Positions 43,726 to 52,405 of a stretch of DNA of 64,000 nt are shown here, in pieces. The stretch is from Burkholderia sp. SRS-46. Lineage in GTDB: Bacteria > Pseudomonadota > Gammaproteobacteria > Burkholderiales > Burkholderiaceae. Position numbers and translations under genes: made by a program. A model generated the notes under the pieces. That model was not told the DNA's origin and searched no databases. It saw only the letters and a list, made by a program, of their open reading frames with translations. Each line of letters starts with the position of its first letter. Position 1 is the stretch's first letter. Where the stretch lies: the NCBI RefSeq assembly GCF_004343775.1, contig NZ_PTXL01000002.1:682001-746000 (forward strand). Direction: 5' to 3'.

Positions 43726-44457
43726 ATGACTGCCGCCCCCACCCTCTGCCGCCATCCCGCGAACACGGCCGGCCGCGATTTCGTCGTCGGCGATCTGCAC
43801 GGCTGCCTCGGCCCGCTGCGCGCGCTGCTGCACGACGTCCGCTTCGACCCGGCCCGCGACCGCCTGTTCTCCGTCGGCGACCTGGTCGACCGCGGCCCCG
43901 AATCCGAAGCCGCGCTCGACCTGCTCGATCGCCCGTGGTGCCACGTCGTGCGCGGCAATCACGAGGAAGTGCTGTGCCTCGTCGCGCGCGGCAAGCTGCC
44001 GCCCGACGCATGGCGCGGCATCGGCGGCGACTGGGGCGCGGACCTGCCGCCGGAGCGCCTGCGCGCGCATGCGGCGCGGGTCGACACGCTGCCGCTCGTG
44101 CGCGTGATCGGTGACGGCGCCGAGCGCTTCAACGTGCTGCATGCGGAATTCTTCGGCCCGGACGCCGCGCTCGATGCGGGCGATTACGCGCCGGACGTGC
44201 GCGAGCGGCTGATCTGGGGGCGCGATCTCGTGCAGGGGCTCGCCGAGCCCGCGCGACAGGACGGCCTGTCGCTGACGTGCAGCGGCCATACGCCGGTGCG
44301 CGCGCCGCTGCGGATCGGCGCGCAATGGTTCATCGACACGGGCGCGTTCGCGCCGGCCGGCCGGCTCACGCTCGTCGAGCCGCGCTCGGGCAAGAGCTGG
44401 TCGGTGTCGCAGGCCGAGGCGCGCGAGCGGCATGCGGGCGAATGGCCGTTGCCGTGA
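43726..44457 (+). CDS. Metallophosphoesterase, PrpA/ApaH-like protein phosphatase
   Basis: 243 residues. The four metal-binding motifs of the PPP superfamily are present: VVGDLHGC (about 20-27), SVGDLVDRGPE, VVRGNHEE and SGHTPV. An N-terminal Ser/Thr or diadenosine phosphatase of the bacterial PrpA/PrpB group is the best fit. Cytoplasmic. The gene is convergent with the RES toxin gene. Confidence 0.87.
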   Translation: MTAAPTLCRHPANTAGRDFVVGDLHGCLGPLRALLHDVRFDPARDRLFSVGDLVDRGPESEAALDLLDRPWCHVVRGNHEEVLCLVARGKLPPDAWRGIGGDWGADLPPERLRAHAARVDTLPLVRVIGDGAERFNVLHAEFFGPDAALDAGDYAPDVRERLIWGRDLVQGLAEPARQDGLSLTCSGHTPVRAPLRIGAQWFIDTGAFAPAGRLTLVEPRSGKSWSVSQAEARERHAGEWPLP

Positions 44458-44469
44458 CGGAGGCCGCGC

Positions 44470-45177
44470 CTACCCCACCTGGCTCAACTCGAACACCGCA
44501 TCGATCGCGTGGCCGTTCCAGTTGTATTCGAGATACGCCGCGTGATGGCAGTCGCGCAGGATCGCGGTGCGGAACGCCGCCAGGCATTCGCCGAGCGGAT
44601 CGCGCACCGACGGATAGACGACGCCCGCGCCGCCCGCGTCGCGCACCGCACGCCCGAGCGCCTGCCCCGCGCCGTAGTCGACCGGGTGCAACAGCGCCGG
44701 GGCGCGCTGCGGCCATGCGCGCATGTCGGCCACCTCGCCTTGCGCGACCACCGTATACAGCCGCATCTGCTGGCGCATCGGCGGCTCCTTCGTCGCGGCC
44801 AGGAACAGCGCGCTGTGGTAGCGGGTTTCGGCGATCGCCGTGTCGCGCGACCGCGCGCAGTAGAACACGCCGTAGCTGCCGTCCGAGAAACGGCTGCCCT
44901 GCGGATTCAGGTGCGTGAACGCGGCCATGATCGGCCCCCAGCCGAGCCCGTAGCGGCGCTCGGCGGGCGGCACCAGCTCGAGCGCGCCCACCTCGTTGCG
45001 GATGCGGTCGTTGGTCAGCGATTCGAGCGCGTACAGCGCGTCGAAATCGTCCGCCGACGCGACGCGGTCGAACAGGTTGATCGCCGGAAAGCGGGTGGGA
45101 ATGACGCGATAGGCGGGCGTCCAGTCGAGGGCCGTGACCGGCCACTGCAGCGATGCGTCCGGAATGTTCACGCCCAT
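44470..45177 (-). CDS. RES-domain toxin (NAD+-degrading)
   Basis: 235 residues. RES core with the key Arg in GSRFSDGSYGVFYCARS, Glu in DTAIAETRYH and the later Ser in VVYPSVRDPLGECLA. Toxins of this family (MbcT type) phosphorylyse or hydrolyse NAD+. Its ATG overlaps the antitoxin end by 10 bp, the usual order antitoxin then toxin. No mobile element is adjacent. Confidence 0.88.
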   Translation of the reverse strand: MGVNIPDASLQWPVTALDWTPAYRVIPTRFPAINLFDRVASADDFDALYALESLTNDRIRNEVGALELVPPAERRYGLGWGPIMAAFTHLNPQGSRFSDGSYGVFYCARSRDTAIAETRYHSALFLAATKEPPMRQQMRLYTVVAQGEVADMRAWPQRAPALLHPVDYGAGQALGRAVRDAGGAGVVYPSVRDPLGECLAAFRTAILRDCHHAAYLEYNWNGHAIDAVFELSQVG

Positions 45178-45587
45178 CCGCCCCGCATCGCGTCGAGGTA
45201 TTGGCGCACGGCGACGAGATCGCTGACGTTGCCCGCCAGCATGCGGTCCAGCGCGCGCTTGCCGCCGAACGGCGCCGCGTCGTTCGGGCGCTTGACCCAC
45301 GCGTCGGCGGCGGCCGGCTGCGGCAGCAGGATCTGCAGCGCCTTGTAGATGCCGAGCAGCAGCGACAGGCGCTCGAGCGTGTCGCGCGGCAGGCGCGCCG
45401 ATCCCGGCGCCGCCTTCCACTTGAAGAAGGTCGAACGGCCGGGCGAACCGAGCAGCACGATCTGTTCGTCGATCGTCAGCGCCCAGTCGCGCGCGATGTT
45501 GAAGAACGCGCGCAGGCCGGCCGCCGACATCTGCGCGACCGAGGCCTGCGGCGGGACGGAATGCGGGAGGTGGGCAGGCTGGGACAT
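45168..45587 (-). CDS. Xre/MbcA/ParS antitoxin
   Basis: 139 residues. The N-terminal Xre-like helix-turn-helix (ALTIDEQIVLLGSPGRSTFFKWKA) is followed by the DUF2384 toxin-binding domain (LERLSLLLGIYKALQILLP to RMLAGNVSDLVAVRQYLDAMRGG). It neutralises the RES toxin and probably represses the operon through the upstream palindrome. The start at 45587 (MSQPAHLPH) is chosen; five more codons are open upstream. Confidence 0.88.
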   Translation of the reverse strand: MSQPAHLPHSVPPQASVAQMSAAGLRAFFNIARDWALTIDEQIVLLGSPGRSTFFKWKAAPGSARLPRDTLERLSLLLGIYKALQILLPQPAAADAWVKRPNDAAPFGGKRALDRMLAGNVSDLVAVRQYLDAMRGGWA

Positions 45588-45591
45588 GATC

Positions 45592-45626
45592 GTTAGTCTC
45601 AAAACGAATTCACTAACAACATTAGT
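45592..45626 (-). promoter_or_regulatory. Inverted repeat operator of the RES/Xre operon
   Basis: GTTAGT (45592-45597) and ACTAAC (45612-45617) form a perfect dyad 14 nt apart, with a further ATTAGT at 45621-45626. It starts 5 bp upstream of the antitoxin ATG, so bound antitoxin would block transcription and translation start. Confidence 0.6.
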
Positions 45627-45841
45627 CCATTCTCGTATTTTTGCAAGGGTCGCCCCCCGTCGTCGCGCCGGTCACGTCGTCCGGCCCGCCTCATCCGCAT
45701 CGCGCCGATATTTTTTGTCCATTCTGGACTCCAATTTTATTTTCTGTATTAATGGCAGTGCGGAGGCCCCGCCGTCTCCGCCCCCGTCCGACTGAACCGC
45801 GTCGTACCGAACCGGAAAGACCACGCCAAGGAACGCACACC

Positions 45842-46624
45842 ATGAAGAGACTGATTGCCGCCGTTTCGATCGCCCTGCTCGCGGCATCCGCAGGCACCGC
45901 CGTCGCGAAGGACTGGACCACGCTGCGCTTCGGCACCGACGCAAGCTATGCGCCGTTCGAATCGAAGGCGCCCGACGGCAAGCTCGTCGGCTTCGACATC
46001 GATCTCGGCAACGAAATCTGCGCGCGCCTGAAGGCGAAGTGCGTGTGGACGGAGAACGATTTCGACGGGATGATCCCGGCGCTGAAGGCGAAGAAGTTCG
46101 ACGCGGTGCTGTCGTCGATGTCGATCACCGCGCAGCGCGCGGAGCAGATCGCGTTCACGACGAAGATCTACAACCAGCCGACGCGCCTCGTCGTGAAGAA
46201 GGGCTCGCCGCTCTTGCCGAGCGCCGAATCGCTGAAGGGCAAGTCGGTGGGCGTCGAACAGGGCACGACGCAGGAAGCGTACGCGAAGGCGAACTGGGCG
46301 AAACAGGGCGCGAACGTCGTGTCGTACCAGAACCAGGACGGCGTGTATGCGGACCTGCTGGCCGGCCGGCTCGACGCCGCGCTGCAGGACGAGGTGCAGG
46401 CCGCGATCGGCTTCCTGAAATCGCCGCGCGGCGCCGGCTACCAGTTCGTCGGGCCGGAGCTCGTCGACGAGAAGGTGCTCGGCGTGGGCGCGGGCATCGG
46501 CCTGCGCAAGGAGGACGCGGACCTGAAGGCGAAGATCGACCGCGCGATCCTCGAAATGGTCAAGGACGGCACCTACAAGCGGCTCGCGTCGAAGTACTTC
46601 GACTTCGACATCTACGGCGGCTGA
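45842..46624 (+). CDS. Amino-acid ABC transporter substrate-binding protein
   Basis: 260 residues, Sec signal peptide to about residue 22 (GTAVA-KD). Family 3 solute-binding protein: LRFGTDASYAPFESKAPDGKLVGFDIDLGNEIC, MIPALKAKKFDAVLSSMSITAQRAEQIAFT and the hinge regions match lysine/arginine/ornithine or histidine binders. Permease and ATPase genes are absent, so it is an orphan feeding a transporter elsewhere. AAGGA lies 10 nt before the ATG. It is convergent with the Tad operon. Confidence 0.9.
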   Translation: MKRLIAAVSIALLAASAGTAVAKDWTTLRFGTDASYAPFESKAPDGKLVGFDIDLGNEICARLKAKCVWTENDFDGMIPALKAKKFDAVLSSMSITAQRAEQIAFTTKIYNQPTRLVVKKGSPLLPSAESLKGKSVGVEQGTTQEAYAKANWAKQGANVVSYQNQDGVYADLLAGRLDAALQDEVQAAIGFLKSPRGAGYQFVGPELVDEKVLGVGAGIGLRKEDADLKAKIDRAILEMVKDGTYKRLASKYFDFDIYGG

Positions 46625-46660
46625 CGCGGCCGGCGCTTGTCCGGCCCCGAAAATAAAGAC

Positions 46661-46681
46661 GCGGCCGGACAAGCCGGCCGC
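46661..46681. terminator. Hairpin between the binding-protein gene and tadC
   Basis: GCGGCCGG / CCGGCCGC stem with a short loop in the 105-bp convergent gap. No T-tract, so termination is only suggested. Confidence 0.35.
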
Positions 46682-46729
46682 CTCCCCTCCCCACCGCCAT
46701 GATCCGGCGGCGCCCGTCGTCCGGAATTC

Positions 46730-47704
46730 TCAGCCGCCGCTCATCGACGCGAAGGTCGGCAGCAGGATCCGGTAGATGTGGATGAACGCCGGCCCGAGCA
46801 GCACCGTCAGCAGGGCCGGAAAGATGCAGAAGATCAGCGGGAACAGCAGCTTCAGCGCGATCTTCGCGGCGCGCTCCTCCGCGCGCATGCGCCGCCGCGT
46901 GCGCAGCATGTCGGACAGCACGCGCAGCGAATCGCCGATGCTCGTGCCGAACCGGTCGGCCTGGATCAGCATCGCGCAGAACGATTCGATGTCCTCCACG
47001 CCGGTGCGCAGCGCGAGATTGCGCAGCGCGGTTTCCTTCGAGAAGCCCGAGCGCATTTCGAGCAGCATCAGGTCGAGCTCGCTCGCGACCACCGGGCTGC
47101 GGAACTTCAGCTCCTCGCACACCTTCAGCAGCGCGGAATCGAGGCTCAGGCCCGCTTCGACGCACACCGTCAGCAAGTCGAGCGCGTCCGGGAAATCCTC
47201 GAAGATCACGCGCTGGCGCGTCGCGATCTTGCGCGACAGCAGGGCGTTCGGCAGGTAATAGCCGATCGCGCCGAGCAGCACGAGGATCATCGACAGCGTA
47301 TAGCGGCTCTCCGCGAGCTTCGTCGTGATCAGCGCCGGCAGCAGCACGGCCGGCAGCGCGATCGCGAGCAGCGTCTTGCAGGCGAAGTACACGCTCGCGG
47401 CGTTCGGCGTGCGCCAGCCGGCGTTCATCAGCCGGATCCGCAGCGGCGAATCCTCCCAGCCTTCCTTCGGCACCGACAGCTTCGAGATCGGCTTCGAGAT
47501 CTCGGCCAGCTTCGCGACCCATTCGGCCGCGACGCCGCCCGATCCGCCGTCGCCGCCGAGCGTCACCGTGCCGCCGCCCGCCTGCTGCAGGCGGCGCTGC
47601 ATGTTGCGCGGCACGAAGACCAGCAGCGCCACCAGCGCGCCGGCGAAGACCGCCGCGAACAGCCCGGCGAGCATCAGGATTTGCATCAGGTTCAGGTTTT
47701 GCAT
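46730..47704 (-). CDS. tadC: Tad pilus inner-membrane protein TadC
   Basis: 324 residues. One helix at the N-terminus, then the T2SF-type domain (FPDALDLLTVCVEAGLSLDSALLKV to ERAAKIALKLLFPLIFCIFPALLTVLLGPA) with further helices. Works with TadB as the platform for pilus assembly powered by TadA. Last gene of the Tad operon in this window, 50 bp after tadB. Confidence 0.93.
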   Translation of the reverse strand: MQNLNLMQILMLAGLFAAVFAGALVALLVFVPRNMQRRLQQAGGGTVTLGGDGGSGGVAAEWVAKLAEISKPISKLSVPKEGWEDSPLRIRLMNAGWRTPNAASVYFACKTLLAIALPAVLLPALITTKLAESRYTLSMILVLLGAIGYYLPNALLSRKIATRQRVIFEDFPDALDLLTVCVEAGLSLDSALLKVCEELKFRSPVVASELDLMLLEMRSGFSKETALRNLALRTGVEDIESFCAMLIQADRFGTSIGDSLRVLSDMLRTRRRMRAEERAAKIALKLLFPLIFCIFPALLTVLLGPAFIHIYRILLPTFASMSGG

Positions 47705-47754
47705 GACAGTTCCTCGATCAGGTCGTGAGGCATCCGGTCGTCTCGCGCGCGGCG

Positions 47755-48732
47755 TCAGACACGGATCCGGATGATCCGGCGCATCCACAACACGCCGAAC
47801 GCCATCGACACCAGCGTGGTGGCGACCATCTTGATCCCGGCCGGGTCCTGCCAGAGCACCGCCAGGAATTCGGGGTTCAGCACCATCATCGCGCCGGCCG
47901 TGGCGAACGGCAGCAGCCCCAGCACCCAGGCCGACATGCGCCCTTCTGCCGACAGCACGCGAATCTTGTCGAACAGCTTGAATCGCTCGCGGATCAGCGC
48001 GGCGATGCTGTCGAGCAGCTCGGCCAGGTTGCCGCCGGTCTCGCGCTGGATCAGCACCGCGATCACGAAGTAGCGCAGGTCGCGCACCGGCACCCGCGTC
48101 GCGAGATTCATCAGCGCGTCGTGCAGCGACACGCCGTAGTTGATCTCGTCGAACGTCACGCGGAACTCGCTGCCCATCGGCTCGGAAAACTCGTCGCTCA
48201 CCATCCCGATCGCGCTCGTGAACGCGTGGCCGGAGCGCAGCGCGCGGGCAATCATGTCGCACACGTCGGGCAGCTGGCGCTCGAGCTTGCGCATCCGGCG
48301 CCCGCGGTTGCGCATCACGTACAGCATCGGCAGGCTCGCGGTGGGCAGCGCGACGAGCGCGGCGATCAGCAGCGGCAGCGACGTGAAGCTGAGCGCGAGC
48401 AGCGCGAGCGGCGGCAGCACGAGGCTGATCGTGGCCAGCTTCGCGACCGACCAGCTCATGCCCGACTGCTGCAGCAGCAGGTCGACCGACTGGATGCGCG
48501 GCATCGCCATCAGCAGCCGGTCGAACGGCTTCGCGTCGTTGAGCATGCGCTCCTTCAGGATCGACAGCCGTTCCTTCTGCACCTGCCCGCCCGCGGACAT
48601 CGCGCGAATGCGCGCCTCGATGCGCTTGGCCGACACGCCGTGCCGGGCGTTCCACCACTGGTAGATGCCCTCGAACATCAGCACGACCGCGACGAACAGG
48701 AGAATCACAAACGCGTAGAAGATCGGATCCAT
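47755..48732 (-). CDS. tadB: Tad pilus inner-membrane protein TadB
   Basis: 325 residues. N-terminal helix (FYAFVILLFVAVVLMFEGIYQ), T2SF domain (LPDVCDMIARALRSGHAFTSAIGMV, LIQRETGGNLAELLDSI) and two C-terminal helices. GGA 8 nt upstream supports the ATG at 48732 rather than 48738. Partner of TadC. Confidence 0.93.
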   Translation of the reverse strand: MDPIFYAFVILLFVAVVLMFEGIYQWWNARHGVSAKRIEARIRAMSAGGQVQKERLSILKERMLNDAKPFDRLLMAMPRIQSVDLLLQQSGMSWSVAKLATISLVLPPLALLALSFTSLPLLIAALVALPTASLPMLYVMRNRGRRMRKLERQLPDVCDMIARALRSGHAFTSAIGMVSDEFSEPMGSEFRVTFDEINYGVSLHDALMNLATRVPVRDLRYFVIAVLIQRETGGNLAELLDSIAALIRERFKLFDKIRVLSAEGRMSAWVLGLLPFATAGAMMVLNPEFLAVLWQDPAGIKMVATTLVSMAFGVLWMRRIIRIRV

Positions 48733-48780
48733 GGTCATTCCTCGTCTTCGGCGCCCGGCCGGCTCGCGCCGGCCGTGCCG

Positions 48781-50148
48781 TCAGTTCGCCTCGTAGTGAC
48801 GCGACGGGTCGTAGAGCGCATCCGGCAGGTTGATGCCGAATGCCTGCAGGCGGTCCGCGAACTTCGGCCGCACGCCGGTCGCGGTGAAATGCCCGCGCAC
48901 CGTGCCGTCCTTGTCCATGCCCGTGCGCTTGAACGTGAAGATCTCCTGCATGTTGATGATGTCGCCTTCCATGCCGGTGAGCTCCGAGATGCTGACGATC
49001 TTGCGCTTGCCGTCGGTCATGCGCGCCGCCTGCACGACCACCGAGATCGCCGACGCGATCTGCTGGCGCATCGTCTTCGGCGGCAGCGACAGGCCCGCGA
49101 TGCTGATCATGTTCTCGAGGCGCGTGAGCGCGTCGCGCGGCGTGTTCGCGTGGATCGTCGCGAGCGAGCCTTCGTGGCCGGTGTTCATCGCGTTCAGCAT
49201 GTCGAGCGCTTCGGCGCCGCGCACTTCGCCGAGGATGATGCGGTCGGGGCGCATCCGCAGCGCGTTGCGCACCAGCGTGCGCTGCGTGATCTCGCCCTTG
49301 CCCTCGATGTTCGGCGGGCGCGTTTCGAGGCGCAGCACGTGCGGCTGCTGCAGCTGCAGCTCGGCCGCGTCCTCGATCGTCACGATCCGCTCGCTCTGCG
49401 GGATGAAGCCGGACAGGATGTTGAGCAGCGTCGTCTTGCCGCTGCCGGTGCCGCCCGACACCAGCACGTTCACCTTCGCGCGCGACAGCGCGTCGAGCAG
49501 CTCCGCCATCGGCGGCGTGATGCTCTGGTAGCGCACGAGATCGTCCATCTTCAGCGGGCACACCGCGAAGCGCCGAATCGACATCAGCGGCCCGTCGATC
49601 GCCGACGGCGGGATGATCGCGTTGACGCGCGAGCCGTCCGGCAGGCGCGCGTCGACCATCGGGCTCGACTCGTCGATGCGGCGGCCGACGCGCGACACGA
49701 TCTTCTCGATCACCTTCATCAGGTGCGCGTCGTCGTAGAACGTCACGTCGGTCAGCTCGAGCTGGCCGTGCCGTTCGACGTAGACCTGCTTGCACGTGTT
49801 GACCAGGATGTCCGACACGCTCGGGTCGCGCAGCAGCGATTCGAGCGGGCCAAAGCCGAACATCTCGTCGTACACGTCGATCGCGAGCTGGCGCCGCTCG
49901 ATGTCGTTCGCGGGCAGCTTGTCCTCGTCGAGGATGCGCGCGATCAGCATCGTGATTTCATGGCGCACCTGCTCCTGCGGCATCCGCGACAGGCGCTCGA
50001 GCTCGACGCGCTCCAGCACTGCCATATGGATCTCGCGGCGCAGCTTCTGGTACGCCTCGCGCACCATCGCGCCGCCGGGGCCGCCGAGGTCGGAACGTGC
50101 CGCCAGCGGCGGCACCCGTTGCATGGACAACTGATCGCGCAGTGACAT
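48781..50148 (-). CDS. tadA: Tad pilus assembly ATPase TadA
   Basis: 455-residue secretion ATPase (VirB11/CpaF type). Walker [14 protein letters not shown], Asp box [11 protein letters not shown], Walker [15 protein letters not shown] and His box [19 protein letters not shown] are intact. It powers Flp pilin polymerisation. GAGGAG 7-12 nt before 50148 decides the start. It lies between tadZ (20 bp) and tadB (48 bp). Confidence 0.95.
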   Translation of the reverse strand: MSLRDQLSMQRVPPLAARSDLGGPGGAMVREAYQKLRREIHMAVLERVELERLSRMPQEQVRHEITMLIARILDEDKLPANDIERRQLAIDVYDEMFGFGPLESLLRDPSVSDILVNTCKQVYVERHGQLELTDVTFYDDAHLMKVIEKIVSRVGRRIDESSPMVDARLPDGSRVNAIIPPSAIDGPLMSIRRFAVCPLKMDDLVRYQSITPPMAELLDALSRAKVNVLVSGGTGSGKTTLLNILSGFIPQSERIVTIEDAAELQLQQPHVLRLETRPPNIEGKGEITQRTLVRNALRMRPDRIILGEVRGAEALDMLNAMNTGHEGSLATIHANTPRDALTRLENMISIAGLSLPPKTMRQQIASAISVVVQAARMTDGKRKIVSISELTGMEGDIINMQEIFTFKRTGMDKDGTVRGHFTATGVRPKFADRLQAFGINLPDALYDPSRHYEAN

Positions 50149-50168
50149 GATCGACTCCTCGATTGAAT

Positions 50169-51377
50169 TCACATGGACTTGAGTTTCGGCGTCGCGCCGC
50201 GGCCGAACAGCCGGGCGATCAGCGGTTCATTGCGTTCCGTGCCGCGCCCCGCGCGCACCTCGCCTTCGACGAGCTGCTTCGCGCAACCCTGCAGCGCGCG
50301 GGCCACCGCGCAGTTGCGCACGAGGCGCGAGATCGGGTGCCCCTGGTTGACCGACTCGAGCACGCTCTCCGTGTCCTCGGGAATCACCAGCGACGCATGC
50401 ATCCCGAGCACTTCCTCGAGCGCGGCGCGGGTGCGCTCGCCCGCGCGCGTGTTGCGGTTCACGATCAGGCGCAGGCGATCGAGCGGATAGCCGAGCGACA
50501 TCAGGATCTCCTGCAGCCGGCGCCCCGCACGCACGTGCGGCATGGTCGGCTGCAGCACGAGCTCGATCAGGTCGCTGCGGTCCAGCGCGACCATCGACAC
50601 GGGGTTCAGGTTCAGCCCGACGTCGAAGATCACGAAGTCGTAGCGCGGCGCGGCGACGCCGAGAATCCACTCGAGCGCGTCCTCGCGCATCTCGGCCGCC
50701 TTCACGGGGTCGCCCGCGCCGGCCAGCACGTGGAAGGTGTCGCTGACGCGCGCGACGCTCGCGTCGAGGAACGCGCCGTCGAGCCGCTCGAGCTGCGTGC
50801 AGAGCTGCGGCAGCGTCGACGGCGGCGTCTCGTCGGTGACGAGGAACGCCGCGTCGCCGAACTGCTGGTTCAGGTCGATCAGCAGCACGCGGCGCTTGAA
50901 GGTCTCGGCGATCTCGTAAGCGACGTTGCTCGCCACGAACGTCGTGCCCGTGCCGCCCTTGCACGACATGAACGACACGATGCGGGTATCGCTGCTGTCT
51001 CGCCGCGAGCTCTGCGTGGCAGCACGCTGCAGCGCGTCGGTGAGCGCATGGACTTCGAGCGGCCAGGCCAGCACGTCGCGCACGCCCGCTCGCATCGCAT
51101 CGAGCAGCGTGTGCGGCGACGCGTCGGCGGTCACGAGCATGCAGGTCAGGCCCTGGTGCAGCCGGCACATCCGCTCGATCGCGGACAATTCGGCGGCGTC
51201 GAGCGACGAGCCGTCGATCATCAGCACGTCGAACGCATCGAGCCCGTCGGTGCGATGCTCGATCTGCGACGGCCGCCCCGCCGCGCGCGTCACGCGGTAG
51301 TTGCCGCAGTCGGAGACGAGCCGGGCGATCTGGGTCAGGCGCCCCGTATCGTCCGAGGCTACGAGGATGTTGATCAT
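50169..51377 (-). CDS. tadZ: Tad pilus localisation protein TadZ/CpaE
   Basis: 402 residues. An N-terminal receiver-like domain (about 1-115, [14 protein letters not shown]) and a MinD/ParA-type ATPase domain with the deviant Walker [10 protein letters not shown] (about 139-147). TadZ homologues place the assembly machine at the cell pole. Phospho-accepting Asp is not preserved, as usual in TadZ. Upstream of tadA in the operon. Confidence 0.92.
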   Translation of the reverse strand: MINILVASDDTGRLTQIARLVSDCGNYRVTRAAGRPSQIEHRTDGLDAFDVLMIDGSSLDAAELSAIERMCRLHQGLTCMLVTADASPHTLLDAMRAGVRDVLAWPLEVHALTDALQRAATQSSRRDSSDTRIVSFMSCKGGTGTTFVASNVAYEIAETFKRRVLLIDLNQQFGDAAFLVTDETPPSTLPQLCTQLERLDGAFLDASVARVSDTFHVLAGAGDPVKAAEMREDALEWILGVAAPRYDFVIFDVGLNLNPVSMVALDRSDLIELVLQPTMPHVRAGRRLQEILMSLGYPLDRLRLIVNRNTRAGERTRAALEEVLGMHASLVIPEDTESVLESVNQGHPISRLVRNCAVARALQGCAKQLVEGEVRAGRGTERNEPLIARLFGRGATPKLKSM

Positions 51378-51399
51378 GTTGTGTGCCTCGTCAGTTCGG

Positions 51400-51861
51400 T
51401 TAATTGCAGACCGTTCCGCCAGTGGACGACATCAGGCTCTCGCGGGGGAGCGTGGTCGAGAACGACGGCATGGGAACGTTGATCTTCACGAACGGGATCA
51501 GCGTCTTGATCGTGATGCCCGTCACTTGCAGCGTGACGAACGTGCAGCTGCTGCGCGCGGTGGTCGGATCGGAGTCGCAGCCTGCCGGCGTATAGGTGAG
51601 CGACACGTTGCTCGCCTTCAGCAGCGGCATCAGCGTCGTGATGCGCTGCTTGATCACGGTGGCATCCGCATCGCACACGGTCGCGGTGCGCGCGCCGAGG
51701 CGCATCGCCTCGCTCGCGGTGTTCCAGTAGAACAGCACGCGGCCGAACTCGCAGATGCCGATCAGCATCGTGCAGAAGATCGCCGCCACCAGCGCGAACT
51801 CGACGACGGTCGCGCCGCGTTGGCCACGGCGGCGCAGCGGGGAACGGGTGCGCGGGTTCAT
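51400..51861 (-). CDS. tadE: TadE-like pseudopilin
   Basis: 153 residues. A basic leader RRRGQRG precedes ATVVEFALVAAIFCTMLIGICEFGR, a TadE-type N-terminal helix with a prepilin-like E at +5/+6. The rest is a small globular domain with three or four Cys. Its ATG overlaps the stop of the preceding TadF-like gene by 4 bp, so they are co-translated. Confidence 0.88.
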   Translation of the reverse strand: MNPRTRSPLRRRGQRGATVVEFALVAAIFCTMLIGICEFGRVLFYWNTASEAMRLGARTATVCDADATVIKQRITTLMPLLKASNVSLTYTPAGCDSDPTTARSSCTFVTLQVTGITIKTLIPFVKINVPMPSFSTTLPRESLMSSTGGTVCN

Positions 51862-52394
51862 GACACTTGCCTCATCACGGTGACGATGTTGCCGAAGGTG
51901 ATCTGCGGCAGGCCGTAGAACGCCGGGATCGGCACGTACTTGTAGCCCTTGATCTTGACCTCGACCAGGTTGATGCTCCCCGACGGCGGGCCGCCCGACG
52001 CGCCGTTGTTCGCGTCGTAGGTGATCACGTTCGAGAACTGCGAAGGATCGGACGCGTCGGTGCAGCCGGTGTTGTGCGTCGAGTCGCAGACGATCACGTT
52101 GGTCGTCGACAGGCCGGGCGCGAGCTCGGTGCCCTTCGCGCCGCAGTTCGTGCTGCCGTAGACGGCGAGGCACTGCGCGGCCGCGAGCGGATACGCGGGA
52201 TCGCTCGGCAGGTAGGTCGACAGATAGCGCGCGGCGTTGCGGGTCGACTTGGTGAGCGCCTCGTACTGGTAGATCGCGCGGCCGAACTCCGCGACGCCGG
52301 TGACGAGCAGCACGAGCGGAATCATCACGAACGCGAACTCGACCGCGGCGACGCCGCGCATCCGGGACCGACGGGACATTGGCTTCTGGTTCAT
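51858..52394 (-). CDS. tadF: TadF/TadE-like pseudopilin
   Basis: 178 residues. SRRSRMRG-VAAVEFAFVMIPLVLLVTGVAEFGRAI is a pseudopilin leader and helix. A Cys-containing globular domain follows (CLAVYGSTNCGAKG, CDSTHNTGCTD). The family name (TadF or a second TadE) cannot be settled from sequence; TadE is used for the next gene. Starts 11 bp after tadG. Confidence 0.83.
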   Translation of the reverse strand: MNQKPMSRRSRMRGVAAVEFAFVMIPLVLLVTGVAEFGRAIYQYEALTKSTRNAARYLSTYLPSDPAYPLAAAQCLAVYGSTNCGAKGTELAPGLSTTNVIVCDSTHNTGCTDASDPSQFSNVITYDANNGASGGPPSGSINLVEVKIKGYKYVPIPAFYGLPQITFGNIVTVMRQVS

Positions 52395-52405
52395 GATCGC
52401 CTCGG

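Noticed and set aside
45717-45729. GTCCATTCTGGAC palindrome near the amino-acid binding protein gene
   Set aside because: Short dyad with no placed promoter; GTCCATTCT also occurs at 45625, but chance is not excluded.
46730-49795. 1021-codon frame appearing to fuse TadC with upstream sequence
   Set aside because: The upstream part lies out of frame over tadB and tadA; tadC has its own start at 47704.
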